This document shows, piece after piece, positions 50,341 to 63,500 of a DNA stretch of 64,000 bases. This DNA is from Rhodosorus marinus. Lineage: Eukaryota; Rhodophyta; Stylonematophyceae; Stylonematales; Stylonemataceae. The translations under genes were made by a program, and so were the position numbers. The notes under the pieces were generated by a model. The model did no database searches. It had not been told where the DNA came from and saw only the letters and a program-made list of their open reading frames with translations. The DNA lies in contig JAMWBK010000004.1 in NCBI GenBank assembly GCA_029953675.1, forward strand, positions 124,001-188,000, in the 5' to 3' direction. How positions within the stretch are numbered: the stretch's first letter is position 1; every line of letters starts with the position of its first letter.

Positions 50341-51213
50341 ATGTCTGAGGGAGAGGGATCGTTGGAGACCCCTGGTGGGAGTGATGGAGGGGATAGTCCA
50401 CAGAAGCAGCTGATTGATAAGATCAGAGCTCATGAAAGCTACGCGGCGAAGATTAAGTCTGCGTATGCGGATTTGTCGAAGATGTACAATCAGCTCAGGG
50501 AGGACTACGCCACGTTTGTGAACAAGCATAATGAAGTTACTAAGGAACTCGAGCATTCGCGACAGGAGCAGCAGGAGAGGATCGCTGAGCTCGAGGAGAT
50601 CGTGGGTGGTGAGGATTTGGCAGCAATTAAGAAGGATTTGGAGAGGGTGAATGCAATTAATCTGGATCTCATGAAACAAGTTGAGGAGACAGATGAGCTC
50701 CGGGAAGAACTGGAGGAAGTCAATGTCGAGAAGCAGACGCTTATCGATCAAAACCAAAATCAGGTAAGCCTGAGCAGGTAAAAACTAAATGCGGAGTGTT
50801 TGTTAACGTTCACTCTGCTTGCGCAGGAAAAGGACCTCATTCTCGTGAAGGAGGAGCTTGACAAACTTCGTCAACAGATGGAAATTTTAGTGAATGAAGA
50901 GACAACTGAGGAAACCATTGAGGTGGATGAAAATGTAGACGCTGATGAAGTGGATATTCTGGAGACTCTGCAGCGCATAGATGACATGCGGTTGGAGCTT
51001 CGTGATAGGCTGTCAGGAGGAACTTCCCAAAACGATTCGCTGGAGAAGGATAAAGAGGCAGGAAAACTCGACGCCTCATCATTTCCTTCCGAGGACGCTG
51101 AAGCTCTCCTTCACGAGCTTGTAAAAGTGAAGACAGATCTAGCGGAATCTGAAACAGCGAGACTGCGCCTTCAACAGGAAATTTCAAGGTTAAGAAAGCT
51201 GGTAAGAGCTTAA
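50341..51213 (+). CDS. Coiled-coil protein (golgin-like), 2 exons
   Basis: Exons 50341-50763 and 50827-51213 with a 63-bp GT-AG intron give 269 residues. After a Ser/Gly-rich start (MSEGEGSLETPGG), residues about 20-265 are almost continuous heptad coiled coil rich in Glu/Lys/Leu, with a short acidic break (ETTEETIEVDENVDADEVD) near 170. No GRIP or other C-terminal domain is seen. The last codons CTG|GTAAGA form a good donor, so the gene may continue into a further exon. It looks like a tether or scaffold protein; similarity to golgins rests on composition only. Confidence 0.75.
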
Positions 51214-51236
51214 TGCTACTACACACAAAGCGCGCT

Positions 51237-51673
51237 TTAACGAATCCCCTGCCCGCGAAATGCTGACACGGGTATTCTCCCTTTCCTGACCTCCTTCGCA
51301 TCAAAGGTGAGCTCGGGAGCACTTAGATGATCCTCGAGATTCTGTTTATGTGCAGAATCCAAGAAGAATGTTGTAGACCTGCTGTCGCTGTTACGGTTGA
51401 TCGTGAAGCCGAGAGCCACATGGCTCGGTGTGATAACCCGCCATTTGCAAGTATGGTCGAAAGCAACTGCTGAAAGGTAGAAGCAAAATGTCAAACTGTG
51501 GGATTGAACTGGTCCAAATCTTGTAGATGCCACGCATGGGTTTCATCCAGAGGTAGGAGTTGAATTCGGATGCACGTGCTCAAAAACCGAGAACCTTCCA
51601 CTTTCGAGTGCCCCTCGCGCTCATGTACGAAAGCAGGGCCGCGAGGGAATGGTGACCAGCGGTGACCCGACAT
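51237..51673 (-). CDS. Small unknown protein, 2 exons
   Basis: Exons 51673-51595 and 51469-51237 join in phase across a 125-bp GT-AG intron to 103 residues. It starts MSGHRWSPFPRGPAFVHERE and includes FDHTCKWRVITPSHVALGFT. Composition is protein-like and the second exon has no internal stop over 77 codons. It converges with the coiled-coil gene, the two stops 23 bp apart. I recognise no family; the donor (GAAG|GTTCTC) is weak, so exon 1 is uncertain. Confidence 0.42.
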
Positions 51674-51933
51674 AGTGGCGGCAACTACATGCTTTTTAAC
51701 CACAACGCAAATTACTACACAAAGTATCAAAATCAAAGGAGGCAATGGGATACAAGCCGCAGAAGATGTACAGACCAGTATCGTATCTGCTTATCAGGAT
51801 ATGCGAGACTGGTTCCTAGCGTTTGGTGATATTAGACCTTCGATTCTACTCAAGAAGACGAAAGAAGGAATAGGAAGAAAACGGGACAGAGTTGTTCCTT
51901 ACGATTTCAGCTGTTCCCATTGACAACTATGTT

Positions 51934-53376
51934 CTACTCTTTCAGGTCCTTGAATCTTCTCATGGCCTCAACAGACTTGGGCGGCCAGTGATGGTCTTCT
52001 AGGTACTGCTTATCCAACAGCGTCCGAGGCCGGTCGATCATACTCCAATTGGTCTCCGCTTCAGCCAGATCTCCACGGTCAAACAGCACCACAGCCAAAG
52101 CTCCTCTCACCAGAGGCTCAGTAGGGTACTTGGCGACAATCCGCCTCAGTATACCCACGGACTCTTGTGTGTTGCCTACACAGATCAAAACACCAAATAC
52201 TCCATCAGTCAAAAGCTACAACTCCAGATTCACTAGCAGAAAATCAAAGCCACAGATGGGATCTATTCCGAAGCTCGCTCTCATCCAGAACAAAACTCTT
52301 TACTCCAACCATCACGAGCTGACACTACAAATGTATGTCAACAACAAAACAAGCTGTCTCGTTTGGGACATACGGTCCTAGCGACATTTTTTGAGGGTGG
52401 AAGTTGGATGTGCTGAGGTGGGGGGGATGTTTTAAAACTTACCACGTTGGTAGAGGGCCAGCGCGTAGTCGAGCCAGAATGGCTCTACGTTGCCAGGTTT
52501 CTTTTCTACTGCTCTTCTGTAATCGTTTAGTGCCATGTCCCATTTGCCTCTGCTCGAGTAAATGCTTGCTCGGTTGGCTAGTACCAATGACTGGAGGTTC
52601 AACGGGGGAAATGTGTGGAGATTGGTTAGATCCATGCTTTTGGAGAGGGCTACTGAGGTTTTGGGGAAAGAATTACTTCCTCTGGTCTGAGCTCAAGTGC
52701 TCGGTTATAGTCCCGAATGGCCTCTTCATATCTTTGGAGTTTGTTGTAGACTGAACCTCGGTTGAGGTAGACTACCCACGTATCTCCAGATAGCGGAGCT
52801 AGCTCGATGGACTTGGAATAATCGGCAATAGCGGCCTCATAACGTTCCTTGACGACCTAGGCACAGAAGAAAGATCATCAACGTGATGAGCGAAAGCGGA
52901 CTCGACGCGTCGGCACGTTCGCAAAGTTTTCTCACTTCAATGTTTGCCCGATTGCTGAAGCCTCCTGCAAAGGTGGGAGCTGCGACAACAAGCTCGTCGT
53001 ACTTGGCAAGGGCAGTATCCAAATCACCGAATTCTGCCGCTTTCCTTGCAGCGCCGAAAATAGAAGCGGCCTGTCCGGTTATCCGCGTGTTCTTCTTACT
53101 CATCTCCTTGGCATCCTTGACGCTCGCAGGTATCTCATCCGCTGCAAAAACCTCCGATGGTGGCACCAAGGCCAAGTTCAGAGCAAGCACAGACCCAGCA
53201 ATCCCAAAAGCCAGATGCCTTCCGCGAGAACCTTCTGACAAGCTCCAAAACCCACTTCCCGTCCCACCATGCCCAGAAATCGTACAAGCACGAACCCTGA
53301 TCCTTCTCTCATCCCGCAAACTCCGCCCCACGCCAAGAACAGGGCCAACAAACCCACAGCCAGTGAAAGAATCCAT
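51934..53376 (-). CDS. Plastid-targeted TPR protein (probable thylakoid lumen), 4 exons
   Basis: Exons 53376-52936, 52856-52677, 52590-52443 and 52175-51934; introns 79, 86 and 267 bp, all GT-AG and in phase; 336 residues. The N-terminus has a transit-like Ser/Gly/Arg-rich stretch, then a hydrophobic segment (HLAFGIAGSVLALNLALV) ending VFA|ADE. This is a two-part signal like that of lumenal proteins. TPR units follow: FGDLDTALAKYDELVVAAP, YEAAIADYSKSIELAP, YEEAIRDYNRALELRPEE and KWDMALNDYRRAVEKKPGN. The C-terminus contains YLEDHHWPP. TPRs bind partner proteins; relatives assist thylakoid complex assembly, but the partner here is unknown. Confidence 0.82.
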
Positions 53377-54578
53377 CCGTCCACCAGGAGTCAAACCAAG
53401 ACACCTCCACATCAATCCCGATCGGTCACACCACACTCAAAGCCTTGCAAAGCTTCACTCCAGATTAGTAGTTTGTTTCACCAATCTCGATCCTCAGCAA
53501 GCTATACTCTAGGAGAACATTCCAATCTCATATCTTAACTACAGTCAACGGGGTTCGTCCTCAAACTCCGTCTAACCCGCCAAGCTCCACCAAAACAACT
53601 GGCTGGACGAGCAAGAGTCCAGATTCTGCGAGAAGGTAGGACTTAACCCCCAAAATCCAATCTCGCGGCTCAACGGGTTCTTGATGAGCTCACAAAAGCA
53701 AAGGCTAAGCTTCGATGAAACGAGGAGCAGGCAACAGGTCCAGATCCGATTACAACCAGTGAAGAGCGGCTCTCCATTCGTGAAAGTTCCACTTCTCGAT
53801 GAGCTCAGCCGTTGCAAATGAAGATATTTGCTATCAAGCCGTCAAGGTCCTCTCGAGGGTACAAGGGAACCTACCGTCGGGAGCCCTGATGCTTCAATCC
53901 ATTACCAGTCAGCCAGAAATCATAGCCAAAAGAGTGATCCACCCTCACGAGTTGGCCATGGGAGACACTTCTGCGAGAGTGGATTTCTTCGTACTTAGTT
54001 TTGCCCTTCGGAGGTTTGAAGTGGCAGGCTCTTTTTTGCTTCTCCGCCGCTACGTCTCGACGAAACTGACTATCGATTCTTTCTGGAATGGAAGGAATCG
54101 AATGTCCCCCGCGTCGGTAGACAAAGTCACTTCAGACCCTCGTGCGAGATATGGAGCCGATTGTCCCAATGGTAAAAACCATACAACAAGTGTGGCCTTG
54201 CAACTCCGCTCTAGGCAACGAGTAGCTCTTGGCGTGATGACGGCCTTCAACGATAGCTAAAGGTGGGAACGTAAAGGGTTGGTGTCAGAGGTTCCGGGTA
54301 CCAGCAATGTGCAAGCACACTGCCGTCGAAGGCTGCATGAGTACGTGAATTATCGAATGACGAGTCGAATGATGCTTCTAGCTTATTGGAATCAAGCTTC
54401 TCGGTTTACTTTGCGGACGATATCTGATGTTAGAAAGCCTTCTTCCCAGTCAGATTGTTATACTCTGTACATCAGTTTTGTTCTATTTTGTAAAAATGAC
54501 CATATCTCCATTCTCGTGCCGTCTATTTGTGGTGCTCAGTTCCGCTCTCGAAGCTTAGCGGTTGCTAGGCTGTGTAGT
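53377..54578. other. Intergenic between TPR and SEC16-like genes
   Basis: Contains an open plus frame from ATG 53799 (153 codons) and a 66-codon minus frame at 54050-54250. Neither has recognisable motifs or splice support, so I leave them uncalled. Confidence 0.35.
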
Positions 54579-57500
54579 TCATCCCCTGTACTTGAATTGC
54601 ATGTCTCTCCTAGGATACCTTGCCGCCTCAGCTGCTTCTCCTTCAGCGCCGAGAGTCCCGTAGTCCAGAGTTGTCCGCGCTCCGTGCTCTGCATGACCTC
54701 GACTTTCCGCTGTTTCATCCTCAAACGCGCTTCTGCTCCCATCCCTAGCGTCAAAACTTTCGGCTTCTCGCTGGTGTTGCGGCTGCCTTTCGTAACCCAT
54801 CCCTCCCGAGCCATAGCCTGATCTTCTCTCAGGTCTTGGGTCTGGAGGAAGGTCACTCCACCGTATCTGTTCATCAGCCCATGACCTGTCCTTTCTCACA
54901 CCAAGCGTCGCGCCTGTCCGCCTACTTCCATAACGAATTTCGCTTTTCCCATCGGTCGCTCTCGCGGGCGGCGCAGAATCAGAAACGTCCGGCAAAGATT
55001 GAAGCTCAGGATTCAAATCCTCCGGAGCCAGCTTCGACTTCAAGGTACGCTTCGGCGATGTTGAGCCCGCCATCGTCGGTTCTTCGCTCCTCGTTGAGTA
55101 GGTGCTGGATGTGCTACCGGTTCTCAGCGGCTGCGTTCTTCGAGAAGCTCCCAATCCCTTCGTCCTTGTTCCTAGGGGCCTTCGGGTTCTCCGCGGAGCA
55201 TCCCACAGGCTCATTTCCGATCTAGTGGATTCCATTGATGAATCATCGACCAGTCCCGATTGAGAGCCTTTCACAAAGCCGCGGGCAAATTTGTCATGTT
55301 CCAGCGGCTCCAAGGCAGCTCCTCGCGGGTCCTTGAGCGAATCCTCCGTCTCCACTTGCTGACTATGAGCAAACGACCCTGGATCATCTGCCCGTCCGTC
55401 GTAGTTGTCCGGTCGTGGTTCTGCGCGCTTTCTCTGAACGCTAGATCTAGTAGGAGAATATGTTGGGTGCCCACGACTCTGTCCTGGCCTGTTCAACGAT
55501 TCGCTCTGACCCCGGCTGCCGCCCCTTACATACCTTGTCGCCTATGATCAGTAATAAAACCAACAAATACATATACAAGAAGGGGACATGTTTAGCAACC
55601 CAAATTCTCGAGAATCCCTCGCGTACAAGCTTGCCGTCACTCACAGCTGCAGGATGGTCGCTCAATCCGTAGTCAGTTTCACCGTTGTACGAAGCACCGC
55701 GAGTATCAGCGTAACGCTCGAATCTAGTGGACTCGCCCCTCATGTCCTCCCGGTTGGCCTTTCCAGACTCCTCGTAGAAACGCGCCGAGAAATCCTGATG
55801 GACGTCGCCACCCGCTCTCCTGCCAAGGTCGCCCTTGTCCGTCTTTGTTTCGTGCTGATTCTTTGCGATCTCCTGGGTCTTATTCATGTGCGAGATCCTA
55901 TGGTACTTGCGGGTCGCCGGAGGTCGAGGCCATGCAGGTGATGTCCGTTTCTCAAGCTCCTCATCACCACGGTCCTGGATGTTGAGCTTCTCTTGCGCGA
56001 TAGGTATTCCACTGGGCAACCCAAAAGCTGCTACGCCAGTTTTCTCCGTTTCGTTCCTCGATGATGTTGTCATCCCTTGGTTCTCACTAGATTCGTCTAC
56101 CTCACCAGTAAAACTGACTCGTTTGGAACCCGTCTCGCTCGCCTTCGGTAAAGAGTCACTAACAGTCTCAGTGGCTGTTCGCTGATCTGCTCTTGCAGTT
56201 GCTGATTCAGCTCCAGAAAGATCTTCCGCTTGCAATTCACCAGCAGACATGGTTGGCTCTAACAAGGCTAAGAAAGACAAAAATCGAAAGGGATCCAACC
56301 ATGAGCATAAAGTATCGAAAGCGAAATGCTGGGGGATTTTGCTGCCGACCAACCTGCTGGTTCTGGATTGAGGCCCTGAGATTCGGCTGAGACGTCCATT
56401 GCCGAGTCTTCTTGAGGAGGGAGTGTCTGCGGCACAGAACCGGCCAGAGCCTCTGGTAGTATAGGCTCCCTTTCCAATTCGTGCGATGCCAAGGGTTTTG
56501 ACATGGCCTGCGGTTCATCTAGTTGATGCATGTCAGGACCAAAGTTCTGTTCCACGATAACTGCTGTTGGTTGTTCATAGGGCACCACTCCTTGCCCCTC
56601 AGTTGTTGTAGGAGCCACTACCCCTAGGTTGCTTTGAACCGTCAGCGGAACGACGGGAGCATCCTGCATGACTTGAGAATATTCCGGCCTATGTGCAAGG
56701 TCTTGCTCTACACTCAAGGGTTCCCCATCCTGCTTCGCATTCTCAGACTTCGAGATTATTGGCTCGAAGCGCGCAGCGTCACCTCGCGGTGAAGGGCTCT
56801 GTTCTCGTTCTTCTCGCTGATCGGGGACGACCATCGGCGCCGCCTTGAACATGGTCGGCTTGCTGATCCCCGGCATAGCCATCCGCGGAGGCATCAGCGG
56901 CGGCATTGCCATAGCGGGCTGAGTCAGTGGAGGCCGTGTAAAGCTCGGTGGTGCAGGCATCGTGCGCGCTGGCTTAGTCGACGTGAACGGAGCCGTTCTA
57001 ATCGCTTCCGATTCGCCCACCTCTTCATTCATCTCCGGATCTCGTGAAGCTGAATAGTCAAAATCATTTCTCGTCTCAACTGCTTCCGTCGAGTCTGAAA
57101 GAAACAAAAAAAAACAATTTTAGCGAGACATGAACCAAGCCCCTCATGGTAGGTCAGAGGAGCACTACCTTCACTCGGTTGTGCCGCTTCCTTGGGCTCT
57201 GCGCCGGGATTTTCCGCACCCCCATTATCCGAACTCATAGTCTGATCTTTAGTTACGTCGGACAGCGCAGTTGGAGGTACTCCTGGTGGCACCACAGGCG
57301 GGATGAGCGGCGAAACTCCAGGAAGTCCATATAAATTTGGTGTCTGCTGGGTAGATGTGGCACCTGCCGGAGCCGCTACAGCCGCAGTTGCCGAGGGGAT
57401 AGTCGGTGCTACAGTCCGGGGCATTGTGGGTGCTGCGGTCAGGGGTATTTCCGGTGCTGCAGTCGGGGGCATTTTTGGTGCTGCAGTCGGGGGCATTGTG

Positions 57501-60500
57501 GGTGCTGCAGTCGGGGGCATTGTCGATGCCGCAGTCGGAGGTATTGTGGGTTCTGCAGTCGGAGGTATTGTGGGTTCTGCAGTCGGGGGTATTGTCGGTA
57601 CAGATGGGGGTCCAGGGTACGTAGCCGCTGGTTGCTGCACGAGCTCAGACAGAGCTACAGGCGTTGCTGCGTCACTGAACCCACGCGAAGGCTGTTCCTC
57701 TTGACTTTCAATTCCTTCCAGCTGAGCTTCTCCTGTCTCGTCCCCAGCAAGACTAGTTGCAGGTTTGCTCTCGTCGACCACGGCAGTACTCGCTTCATTG
57801 GAGCTCGTCTCCGTAGAGACAGTCTGTTCATACAAGCAGTTTTTCTGTCAGGGTGGAGGTCGAGGGATGGGATGGTGTGTCAAGCTTGGAGCTGTTGAAT
57901 TCATTAGCCAGACGTACCGTGATCCTCGGAGGTGTAAATATCGATGCTGACATATTCATGAGCGGAGGTCCGGCTATCGGAGGAAGTGGGACCTGTAGAT
58001 TAGTCGAAGTATCCTGATTCAACGTATCTACGTACTTCGCCCTTGCCCCCTTGCCGCGCATTTTGTTCGAAAAAGGATTAACACCTGAGCCATCTGAGCC
58101 GAACGAGGGCACCGTTGGAATAGCTGACAAGGAACCCGGCTCTGACGGCACGCTTCCATCACCCAAACTCATCCAAGTCCCTTCTTGCGACATCGGCGGC
58201 GGTGGTACGTTGTCGTCATCTTCAACTTCCTCCCCTTCAATGATCCATTTCCCCTTCTCCTTGTCAAAGACCATTTCTGCCTTTCCAGGCAAGTTCGCCC
58301 TTGGCGGACCCGTCCGCAGCTTGGGTAGCCTGTTCGTTATCGAATTAAACCAACCTCCTTTCGCTTGGGCCGATTTCGAGCCCTCTTTCGACTTCTTCTT
58401 GTCGCCCTTTGTATCCTTCGAATTTCTAGAGTCCCTCGAGTCCCTCGAGTCAACAGATCCTTCTCGTTCCCTCTCTTGCGCAGACATGACTGGGTTTCCC
58501 GCGGAGCTCTCGCTAGTTTCTGGTGTTGTCCGCAGATTGCCAGTTAGTGTAGGAAGATGTGGCAACGAACGTGCCGGCTTCTCAGCAGGAGGCAGCTCCT
58601 CTGGTGTTGATCGAACTGGTCCTGTGCTCATAGGTGGTAGGCTACCGCCCAGCGGGGGCACAGACGCGGTTGGCGGCGTACCAGACATCATAGGAACAAC
58701 AGGGGGGGGAGGACCAGACGCGTTCGGGTTCGAAGTCATTATGGGGATCGTCGGAGGCTTCTTTAGATTCTCCGAATGTCCCGTGCTTGTCGTGTCAATC
58801 GGCTGAACAGAGAAACGATTGAATCGGACTGAGAAAACGACGAATTTCCGAGAGCACTTGTTTTGCAATTACCTTGTCTTCATGAGCCGGAGCTTCAGAT
58901 AGTGTCTTCCCCGCCTGTTCAAGGGGGTTGCTATCCAAGGCCGGTGCACTCTGCTGTGGGACTGCAAACGCGTGCATAGATGGTACCCGGGTAGGCATCG
59001 AAAAGCGCTTTCCCATACCTATTGCTGGTGGTCTGTTCGCTCCGATCACGGGCGGTGGCTTGATTCCAAGCGGCGGTTTTCCATTGAAAGCAAAACTTGG
59101 GTTCGTTTGTACCGCGTTCAACTTGCTCGGTTTGCTGTCTGCAGTTTCGACTTGCTTCAGTTCAGGTTTCTCTACTGTTTCTCCCACGTCGTCAACAATC
59201 TTAGGAGCAGCCTCCGTTGAGTAAGGCTCCGCCGGTTGAGCGGTGGCATCATCTTCTGGTTTCTCTGCCGGTGTTTCACTCCCTTCTTGCGCTTCCATGT
59301 ACTCAGTTCCGGGTACAGAGGTGCTGAACGTTGCCGGAGCCAGAGTTGGTGGTGCCTCCGGGGGTGCGACTTGCCGGGTTGCGACCTGCGGGATTGCGAT
59401 TCCCATGTCCTGCTGCTGTTTAGGAGGCTTCAGAACAATCCGCACACCTGTTGAAGGTGTACCAAGTACCCGCGGCGGGTTAACGCTTTCACTGTTTGGA
59501 GGTTCTCCCCCCGGAGACATTGGCGTCAATTCTGCCTCAGGCTGAGCCACGTGACTTTCAGAGTCACCTTCGATCGGTTCACTCTTCTGCTCCTGCTAAC
59601 AGACACAAGCATCCATAAGTACCTCCGGGTGGAACGGACGAAATAGCTCGTTATGACCAAACTTTACCTGTTCCTTCGAGCCCGACACAAGGATCGGATC
59701 AGAACAAAGATCCTGAGCTCCCCGGCTGCTTGTGGGCACTACGAACGGTGCTGAAGGTGCAGTCATCATCGATGGTGCATTCATCATCGATGGTGCATTC
59801 ATCATCATGGGTGCATTCATCGTCGGGGGAGTACTCATCGTCGGGGGAATACTCATCGTCAGGGGTGCACTCATCGTCGGGGGTGCACTCATCGTCGGGG
59901 GTGCACTCATCGTCGGGGGTGCAGTCATTGTTGGGGGTGCAGTCATTGTTGGGGGTGCACTCATTGTTGGGGGTGCACTCATTGTCGGGGGTGCACTCAT
60001 TGTCGGGGGTGCACTCATTGTCGGGGGTGCACTCATTGTCGGGGGTGCATTCATTTTCGGGGGTGCACTCATCGTCGGAGGTGCATTCTCTGCCGGTAGT
60101 GCGTTCATTGCCGGTAGTGCATTCTCTGCCGGTGGTGCATTCATTGTCGGGGGTTCACTCATCGTCGGAGGTGCATTCTCTGCCGGTAGTGCGTTCATTG
60201 CCGGTGGTGCATTCTCTGCCGGTGGTGCATTCTCTGCCGGTGGTGCATTCTCTGCCGGTGGTGCATTCTCTGCCGGTGGTGCATTCTCTGCCGGTGGTGC
60301 ATTCATTGATGGCTGTGCATTCGTTGCCGCCGCTTCGTTTATCGTTGGTGGGTTCATGGTACATTCCGCGTCCGTCGTTGGGGTGCTTAACCTCGGTCGA
60401 GTGAATAGCCTCGGTGGGGAGCATATCGTCGGCGGAGCACTCGCAGTCGGCGGCTTTTTCACCGTTGGCGGAGTGCTTAGTCTCGGTGGGGCGAACACTG

Positions 60501-63500
60501 TCGGCGGCGTGTTCACAGTTGGCGGCGTGTTCAGCGCTAGCGACGCATTCGCCTTAGGCGGGGCACCCACTGCCTTCGGAGTATTTTTCGCCGTCGGGGC
60601 GTCATCAGTGAATGACGGGTTCATCGCCGGTGTCACATTCATTGTCGGTGGAGCATTTATCATCCGCGGTGTAGTCATCATCCGTGGTGCATTCATCGTT
60701 GGTAGCACGTTCATCGTCGGTTGTGCGCTCATATTCGGTGGAGCCTGCGTGACGGTTGGAGTCTTCAGCGCCGGAGGAGTTCTCATCCTCGGTTCAGTAT
60801 TCATCGTCCGTGGAACCGACATCGTGGTTTGAGCATTCAATATTGGAGTAGCGTTCATCGTCGGTGGAGGGTTCACGGCCGGAGGAGTGCTAGGCTGCGG
60901 TGGCGCATGGGAGTCTGCGGGAACATTGGGCTGTTGTAGGATGTTCGTCAGTGGCTTGCTCATCAACGGGTGGATACTCCCGATGGGGGTTTGCTCATCT
61001 GGCGTATCCTGTCGAGGCTGCTTGTTCGCTTCTCTTGCCGTGACCGCTTCACTGATACTCTCAGCAGGCGCTGACATAGGAACGGGAACCACTCCAGGCA
61101 TAATCGGTGGTGCTGAACCTTCAGTCGCCAAGATTGGTGCGTCCACTACCACAAGTTTCGGTTGTTCAACCACTGGTGGTGGGACGTTCGGAGGCGCGCC
61201 CAACCAACTTCCCGCCGATGGAGGTTTCGAATCAGGCTTCTTCAGCAGTGGGTCAACCAGTCCAATATTTCCAGCAAGCTCCTCTGCCATTGATCCCTGA
61301 CTCATAGCGTCGGTCGTGTGTCCTTGGCGTTCCTGGGAGATGGGGGCCATGGGTTGAAGCGATGCAGATGTTTCTTGGTAATCTCCTTCTTGCGGCTTCA
61401 ACAAAATATCTAAGCAGATTCGGTGAACCAACAGGATATTGTCAGTGGACTTCCAAAGTTAGAACAAACCATTTATCAATGCACCACACCCTACTAGCTC
61501 GATCATACCTTCTTGATGTGAATCTGGTCTTGAATCCCCGCTCGTCGTCAGACTATCGGCAGCAGCAGTTTTTCTCACTGGTGCAAAGTCGCCAAAGACT
61601 TCCGCGATGTTTCCTTCTTCACCATCTGGCGGGACCGTCCCCTGTGGCATTCTCGACGTCTGTGCCAAAGTGGGAAGCGTTGGAGGTGCATTCATATTTG
61701 GAGGCATCAGGGAACTAGAGGTCGATAAATTCATGCCAGCTCCACCTGACTTCAGATGAAATGGGGGTTGGGGTTGATTGCGGCCGGGTGTGACTGCACC
61801 AGTCATTGACAGATCCTTCCCTTCGCTAGGCGCTCCCTTCTCAGTTAGTCTCAAATCAGCGCCAGACCCGCCAGTCTTCATCGTCGGTGGCTGTACATTT
61901 GGTTGCATACTGGATGCAGATGGAATCCTTGGCGGAGCAAGCATTCTTTGGCCCTGGTTTACCAAGGGGGGCGCTGGTGCTGTATCCGTCCCGGTTGGAC
62001 CGTCTCTCGTAATCTCAGGAGAGGACCCACTCCTTCTACCTTTTAACATTGAGCCGTTACTTCTCAACGGAGGCAAAGAAGGTGCGACAACTCTCGGACC
62101 ACCAGTGCCATGTGGTGGCAGTTGTGGCGGCATCATAGGAATTGAGCCTGGACCACTAGAGCGGTGGCTCATCAATTCGTGATTGGAGCTGCTAGTAGGC
62201 AATGCTGACGGCGCAGATTGCAAGGTTGTGATCTGCTTTTTGTCGGCTCCGAACCCCCCTCCAGACAGCAGGTTTCCCAAACCGCTCGTCCGCTTTTTCA
62301 AAGAACCATCAGTCCCAGCAGCTGACGGCGGTCTGTTCGGCTGCATCAGTTGAGGGTGTTGGCCAACTGGTTGTACATGCAACTGTGGATCCGAGTATAC
62401 CCGTGGAACTTGATCCGGGTTCATCTGAGCACCCTGTCCTTTTCCCACAGAGTCACCCACAGGCTGTCCTCTGTCATCTCCAGCCTCCGCGGGGGCAATA
62501 ACACCGATCGCACTCGCGACCAAAGAATCCCATACCTTCTTCTCCTTGAGGGACCCACGCTCCTTCAGAATGTGCCCATCTACGTCTGCGGCCTGATCTG
62601 CCGAAGAGCTGCCGAACACTTTCGACAGGGCACTTCTCAGAATGCCTGCACCCCTTTCCTTAATGCCATGCTTCTTCCTAAGCCTCGTGTCGAACTCCTA
62701 ATCAAATCGTGCAAGATTTGAGATATGACGCAAAGGTTGACGGACTCCGACCCAGAACGATCTCATAAGTTTGAGGGAAGCGCTAACCTGGAGCTGAAGA
62801 AGGAACGCTCTTGAGTAGCCAAGGTTCATTCCCTTTTGAGCGGACTCGTACGCTTGCATTGTGGACAACGTCAGATCGCAGTAGGAGGAAGCCAGGTCCA
62901 ATTCTCCGTTATCCACTAGAGACACGGCAAAACTGAACATGAACGGAAGCAGACTTGCAGACACGACCGGGTCCGTTTTCGCCTTGAAAGAACTATCGAA
63001 CATTAGAGTAATGAAGGCACACGCCGCAGAAGAAAATCCAGTTCTGCGGCCCTTGCTGCTTCTATGATCCGCTCCCAGAAGCACTATCTTTGACGCAGGA
63101 TCATCGTGCTCAAGCATTCTCCTAGCTCCAATGTAGCACACGTGTGCACCGGGGATATTACCTTCCGCGAGCAGGGTTTCCGCCAAAGACTCCAACGTCT
63201 CCTTGGTCCTAGCACTGTCACCACCACAACACACCAGGGTTGCAACAGTTGAGTTCCAGTGCTGGCGGGCCTCCTTTGCACCATGAGGTCCCCGGACTGT
63301 CCCTTTGAAGTCCTGAACTCTGTCAGCTAGCGACAAAAACAGCGTCTGAAGTGGACTCCCATCAACCAGAGATGAAAACGCGTACTGTTCCAGAGTTGAC
63401 CGATACGATTCCCTAGCACAGCGCAAACGGTAAGCGAACCGGGAGGCATTTAGTTCAGCAGCGACGGCGAAAGTACCCCATGTAACCCTCGAGAAGACAC

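Noticed and set aside
53799-54260. 153-codon plus ORF with an ATG
   Set aside because: No motif, no splice or UTR support, lies between two minus-strand genes; kept as unproven.
59730-60832. Long plus-strand open frames over the SEC16 repeat exon
   Set aside because: They are complementary shadows of 18-bp Pro/Met repeats. SEC16 exons on the minus strand have phase-consistent splice sites.
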